Positions 60,741 through 64,000 of a stretch of DNA of 64,000 nt are shown piece after piece. The translations under genes and the position numbers were made by a program. Below the pieces are notes generated by a model that was given only the letters and a program-made list of their open reading frames with translations, ran no database searches and was not told the origin of the DNA. How positions within the stretch are numbered: the first letter of the stretch is position 1; the number at the start of each line of letters is the position of its first letter. The stretch covers positions 124,001-188,000 of the forward strand of contig LR632930.1 of assembly GCA_902167325.1 (NCBI GenBank). Direction: 5' to 3'. The DNA comes from Chitinophaga pinensis (GTDB taxonomy: Bacteria; Bacteroidota; Bacteroidia; Chitinophagales; Chitinophagaceae).

Positions 60741-61421
60741 TCAGTCGTGGTCAAGCAGATCAGGCCGGCGAACTTTCGTCCGTTTCAGCGCCTCATCATG
60801 CCGCCATTCATCTATCTTCCTGTGATCCCCGCTCATGAGCACCGGAGGCACCTTCCAGCCCCTGAACTCTTCCGGACGGGTATAAACCGGCGGCGCCAGC
60901 ATATTGTCCTGAAATGAGTCGAAAAGGGCCGATGTCTCGTCGTTCAGCACCCCTGGCAATAACCGCCCGATCGCATCCACCACCACTGCCGCAGCCAGTT
61001 CCCCGCCCGACAGTACGAAATCCCCGATAGAGATCTCCATGGTCACAAAATGCTCCCGCACCCGTTCGTCGATCCCCTTATAATGCCCGCAGATGATCAG
61101 CAGATTTCCTTTCATAGACAGCCGGTTGGCGGTTTTTTGATCAAAAGTGCGCCCATCCGGGGTCATATAAATGATTTCGTCGTAGGTCACTTCCTTTTGA
61201 AGCGACTCGATGGCATTTACCAGCGGCTCAATCATCATCACCATCCCGGCACCGCCGCCAAACTGATAATCGTCTGTCTGGCTGTTCCGCAGCGTGGAAT
61301 AGTCGCGCAGCTGGTGTACGTTTACCTCCAGCAGACCCTTGCTCCTCGCCCGTTTCATGATCGAGTGGGAGAAAGGGCTCTCCAGCAGATCGGGCTGTAC
61401 GGTAATGATGTCTATCCGCAT
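60741..61421 (-). CDS. trmD: tRNA (guanine-N1-)-methyltransferase
   Basis: This 226-residue enzyme methylates G37 of tRNAs to prevent frameshifting. The SPOUT knot is visible in [33 protein letters not shown] and [29 protein letters not shown]. The N-terminus [17 protein letters not shown] and the C-terminal [16 protein letters not shown] are typical. It starts 12 nt after rimM and is slightly shorter than E. coli TrmD. Confidence 0.97.
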   Translation of the reverse strand: MRIDIITVQPDLLESPFSHSIMKRARSKGLLEVNVHQLRDYSTLRNSQTDDYQFGGGAGMVMMIEPLVNAIESLQKEVTYDEIIYMTPDGRTFDQKTANRLSMKGNLLIICGHYKGIDERVREHFVTMEISIGDFVLSGGELAAAVVVDAIGRLLPGVLNDETSALFDSFQDNMLAPPVYTRPEEFRGWKVPPVLMSGDHRKIDEWRHDEALKRTKVRRPDLLDHD

Positions 61422-61433
61422 AATGGTTTTCTG

Positions 61434-61955
61434 TTACCCTAAGTAAATGTCGAGCAGTCCATCCGGAAGTTCGAGATGCAGGATCTTACCTTTACGGTCC
61501 ACTTTCAGCATGGTTTGCTCATTGAGTGGCAGCAGCATCTCCTTTTCCTTGTAGATGACGCGTGCCAGCAACTGGTGTGGCATCTCAATGATCTCGTCTA
61601 CCGTTCCCAGTACGCCATGTTCCTTATCCTGTGCAATGAAGCCCAGGAGGCTCAGCGGCGCATTACTGGAAGCTTCTGCCTGAAAGTCTGCTTCCTGGAG
61701 ATAGATCCCTTTCTGCAAATAAGCCCTGGCGGCTTCCCGCGAGTCTATCCCCTCCAGTTTGAGGTAGATATGCTCCGCGTCTTTCGCTTTGGCTTTCTGC
61801 ACGAAGTAAGGCAAAAAGCTGTCTTTCCGCTCTTCAACGAAGATAGCGGTCACGTCTTTGAGGGAGGAACGCTTACCAAGACTGTGCTTCAGCAGCAGTT
61901 CCCCGTCGGTGCCGTGAACGGCGGCCAGTTTACCGATATGGAAATAATTCGCCAT
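61434..61955 (-). CDS. rimM: Ribosome maturation factor RimM
   Basis: The protein has 173 residues when started at the ATG at 61955 (MANYFHIGKLAAVHG); a longer frame upstream runs through the hairpin and is rejected. It shows the RimM N-terminal domain (about 1-85) and the PRC-barrel (about 95-168, LSLLGFIAQDKEHGVLGTVDEIIEMPHQLLARVIY, with the end LELPDGLLDIY). RimM helps 16S processing and 30S head assembly with S19. It lies 78 nt after rpsP, with a terminator-like hairpin between them, and 12 nt before trmD. Confidence 0.95.
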   Translation of the reverse strand: MANYFHIGKLAAVHGTDGELLLKHSLGKRSSLKDVTAIFVEERKDSFLPYFVQKAKAKDAEHIYLKLEGIDSREAARAYLQKGIYLQEADFQAEASSNAPLSLLGFIAQDKEHGVLGTVDEIIEMPHQLLARVIYKEKEMLLPLNEQTMLKVDRKGKILHLELPDGLLDIYLG

Positions 61956-61977
61956 GAACAGGTGGGAGATAAAAAGC

Positions 61978-62013
61978 AAAAAGGGAATCTTTGCGAGCAA
62001 ATCTTCCCTTTTT
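61978..62013 (-). terminator. Terminator-like attenuator between rpsP and rimM
   Basis: The stem AAAAAGGGAA (61978-61987) pairs with TTCCCTTTTT (62004-62013), and an inner TTTGC-GA-GCAAA stem follows after a symmetric TC/TC internal loop. On the minus strand the stem ends in a T-rich tract. It could reduce read-through from rpsP into rimM-trmD. Confidence 0.7.
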
Positions 62014-62033
62014 GAAATGTGTTATGCAGCGGA

Positions 62034-62498
62034 TTATGCTTCTGCAGGAGCTTCGCCTTCTTCAGCAGCGGGAGCACTGGGAGCAACATCTTCCACTTTA
62101 CGAACTACCGGAGTGGCAGCACGTACTACTCTTTTCTGGCTTTCGCGGCGGGCAGTCACTTTTTCTTCGTGATCAGCCTGCCATTGCTCGAATTTGGTGT
62201 AAGCAGTAGGCTCGTCAAACAGGCCAAGCTTCACACCGCGGAGCAGGTGTTTCAGGTACAGTACGCCTTTGAAAGACAGGATTCTACGAACAGTGTCGGT
62301 GGGTTGAGCACCTTTCTGCAGCCAGCGGAGTGCTTTCTGCGTGTCAATGTTGATAGAAGCCGGTACAGTCAGCGGATTGTAGGTACCGATTTTCTGAATG
62401 AATTTACCATCACGGGGCGCGCGGGCATCAGCCACTACGATAAAGTAAAAAGGTCTTTTCTTGGCGCCGTGTCTCTGTAATCTGATCTTAACTGGCAT
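62034..62498 (-). CDS. rpsP: 30S ribosomal protein S16 with C-terminal extension
   Basis: This 154-residue protein has the core S16 in residues 1-80 ([42 protein letters not shown]). The remainder, longer than the usual 80-90 residues of S16, includes a basic stretch and an acidic Ala/Glu/Pro tail ending [16 protein letters not shown]. Such extensions are common in Bacteroidetes. A consensus promoter lies about 60 nt upstream. Confidence 0.96.
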   Translation of the reverse strand: MPVKIRLQRHGAKKRPFYFIVVADARAPRDGKFIQKIGTYNPLTVPASINIDTQKALRWLQKGAQPTDTVRRILSFKGVLYLKHLLRGVKLGLFDEPTAYTKFEQWQADHEEKVTARRESQKRVVRAATPVVRKVEDVAPSAPAAEEGEAPAEA

Positions 62499-62555
62499 AA
62501 ATAAGTCGAATTATTTTTTGCGAGTGGTGAAAAAAAATTGTTTCTATTGGGGCAG

Positions 62556-62587
62556 CAAATGTATAGCTAAAAATGAATTTTACAAAA
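62556..62587 (-). promoter_or_regulatory. Bacteroidetes-type promoter of the rpsP operon
   Basis: TTTTG (62583-62587) and TACATTTG (62556-62563) on the minus strand are separated by 19 nt. The leader to the rpsP ATG at 62498 would be about 50 nt. Confidence 0.85.
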
Positions 62588-62622
62588 TAAAAGTTCACTT
62601 CATGCTTTTGCCACTATTTTAA

Positions 62623-63942
62623 TTACTTCATTTTCAGGCCTTTGGCTCCTCCAGGCATCTTATTCATCATTTTCATCATCTGACGCATTTGCTCAAATTG
62701 CTTCATAAACTGATTTACGTCCGCAATTTCCTTGCCTGCGCCTTTCGCGATGCGGCGGCGGCGGCTGCCGTCTATCAGATCCGGGTTAGCCCGCTCGGCA
62801 GGCGTCATGGAATTGATCATGGCCTCAATGCCCTTGAAAGCATCGTCGCTGATATCCAGGTCCTTTACTGCTTTGCCTACTCCGGGGATCATGCCCAGCA
62901 GGTCCTTGATGGAACCCATTTTCTTGATCTGGGAAAGCTGTTCTTTAAAATCGTCGAAATCGAACTGGTTCTGACGGATCTTCTTCTCCAGTTTCTTCGC
63001 CTGCACTTCGTCGAACTGTGCCTGTGCACGCTCCACGAGGGTGGTGATATCACCCATGCCGAGGATACGCTGCGCCATACGCTCAGGGTAGAAAACGTCG
63101 AGTGTATCGAGCTTTTCGCCCATTGATACGAACTTGATCGGTTTCTGCACCGTATAGGTGATGGTCAGCGCCGCACCACCGCGGGTATCGCCATCGAGCT
63201 TCGTCAGCACGATACCCGAGAAGTCGAGCTTTTCATTAAACGCCTTGGCAGTGTTCACTGCATCCTGACCGGTCATGGAATCCACTACGAAGAGGATCTC
63301 CTGTGGCTGAACGGCTTTCTTCACATTGCTCACCTCGGCCATCATCACCTCGTCTACCGCCAGGCGGCCGGCGGTGTCAATGATCACCACGTTATTACCG
63401 TTGGCTTTCGCCTGTTTGATGGCGTTTTCCGCGATCTGAACAGCATTCTTGTTTTCCGGTTCGCTATATACTTCCACCCCTATCTGTCCGCCGAGCACCT
63501 GCAGCTGGTCGATCGCCGCAGGACGGTAGATATCCGCTGCTACGAGCAGGGGCTTTTTGTTCTTTTTCGTTTTGAGGTAATTGGCCAGTTTGCCGGAGAA
63601 GGTGGTTTTACCCGAACCCTGCAGGCCCGCGATGAGGATCACGGTGGGATTGGCTTTGAGCTCCAGCTCCACTTCAGTGTTGCCCATCAGCTCCACCAGT
63701 TCGTCTTTCACGATCTTCACCATGAGCTGGCCGGGAGAGATGGCAGTGAGTACCTTTTCGCCCAGCGCTTTGTCTTTTACCTTATCGGTAAAGTCTTTTG
63801 CGATTTTATAGTTCACATCCGCATCCACGAGTGCGCGGCGGATCTCTTTCACGGTAGTAGCAATATTGATTTCCGAGATGCGCCCTTCGCCTTTTAGCTG
63901 TTTAAAGGCCGACTCGAGCCGCTCTGATAATGATTCAAACAT
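62623..63942 (-). CDS. ffh: Signal recognition particle protein Ffh/SRP54
   Basis: This 439-residue GTPase subunit of SRP has the N domain (about 1-85), the G domain with P-loop GLQGSGKTTFSGKLA near residues 108-122, IDTAGRLAVDE, VLTKLDGDTRGGAALT and a C-terminal M domain (about 300-430) with the RRRRIAKGAG helix and Met-rich QFEQMRQMMKMMNKMPGGAKGL, which binds 4.5S RNA and signal peptides. It is upstream of rpsP in the same direction, but rpsP has its own promoter. Confidence 0.97.
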   Translation of the reverse strand: MFESLSERLESAFKQLKGEGRISEINIATTVKEIRRALVDADVNYKIAKDFTDKVKDKALGEKVLTAISPGQLMVKIVKDELVELMGNTEVELELKANPTVILIAGLQGSGKTTFSGKLANYLKTKKNKKPLLVAADIYRPAAIDQLQVLGGQIGVEVYSEPENKNAVQIAENAIKQAKANGNNVVIIDTAGRLAVDEVMMAEVSNVKKAVQPQEILFVVDSMTGQDAVNTAKAFNEKLDFSGIVLTKLDGDTRGGAALTITYTVQKPIKFVSMGEKLDTLDVFYPERMAQRILGMGDITTLVERAQAQFDEVQAKKLEKKIRQNQFDFDDFKEQLSQIKKMGSIKDLLGMIPGVGKAVKDLDISDDAFKGIEAMINSMTPAERANPDLIDGSRRRRIAKGAGKEIADVNQFMKQFEQMRQMMKMMNKMPGGAKGLKMK

Positions 63943-64000
63943 ATACTTAAGCTGGTATGATCTTTAAAAAATGCAAAATGGTGAATATATCGAATATTCA

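Noticed and set aside
61956..62000. Longer start of rimM
   Set aside because: The extra 15 codons run through the terminator-like hairpin and are not part of the RimM family start.
1..64000. tRNA, rRNA, insertion sequence or prophage
   Set aside because: Intergenic regions were read for clover-leaf patterns, transposase motifs and phage genes, and none was recognised. A covariance-model scan (tRNAscan-type) would settle the tRNA question.

Overview
The window looks like a chromosomal segment of a Bacteroidetes bacterium, most likely family Chitinophagaceae (Chitinophaga-like; the family is inferred and the genus is not certain). The evidence is SusC/SusD outer-membrane pairs with FecR/ECF-sigma regulators, a gliding/type IX secretion C-terminal domain protein, a Reg_prop sensor kinase, FecR proteins with a C-terminal DUF4974-like part, and promoters of the Bacteroidetes form TTG-N19-TAnnTTTG. 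No rRNA, tRNA, CRISPR array, insertion sequence or prophage was recognised.

Layout. Positions 1-7302 (all minus) hold a truncated SusC-like receptor and a compact polysaccharide-utilisation-type unit: ECF sigma, FecR, an STN-bearing SusC and a SusD. Positions 7881-16844 hold a second unit (sigma, FecR, a SusC without an STN domain, SusD, PhoPQ-related hydrolase) with unusually long spacers; a lipocalin-like lipoprotein lies just upstream of its sigma gene. Positions 17468-23383 carry a Tat-exported TIM-barrel-like protein, a hydroxyacid dehydrogenase, an aldo/keto reductase and a sulfatase. Positions 23532-35723 carry signalling and surface genes: a receiver protein, a CHU_C adhesin-like protein, an AraC regulator, an ankyrin protein, a hybrid histidine kinase, a phosphodiesterase-like enzyme, a beta-propeller protein and a large Reg_prop/LytS-type kinase. 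Positions 35720-40840 are a four-gene minus operon (HD-PycTM protein, polyphosphate kinase, hotdog protein, RNase-like MBL protein). Positions 40912-45389 hold an SdiA-regulated-like lipoprotein and a giant phosphoesterase / kinase-like / beta-barrel fusion. Positions 45465-50177 are an S4-lysA-DUF3267-GAF cluster. Positions 50743-56279 hold an antiporter and two paralogous lipoproteins with a decayed tandem duplication between them. Positions 56982-63942 are housekeeping: lytic transglycosylase, gatA, tatA, rplS, trmD, rimM, rpsP, ffh.

How the parts fit. Two sigma/FecR systems probably control import of glycans or other large nutrients by the SusCD pairs, with the hydrolase, sulfatase and Tat-exported enzyme as likely degradative partners (inferred from family and neighbourhood). 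The Tat-exported protein needs a Tat translocase, and tatA is encoded in the same window. The ribosomal operon shows a strong promoter before rpsP, a terminator-like hairpin between rpsP and rimM, and a separate promoter for rplS.

The most unusual structure is a set of three intergenic arrays (7632-7763, 28410-28518, 50445-50565). Each is built on a strict 11-bp register from a different unit sequence, and two of the three invert at the centre while keeping the register. I do not recognise them as a known element. Other points of interest are the three-part phosphoesterase/kinase-like/barrel fusion, the HD-PycTM protein beside ppk1, the roughly 320-bp tandem duplication that left 3' fragments of two genes, and a frameshifted small gene at 56571-56790.
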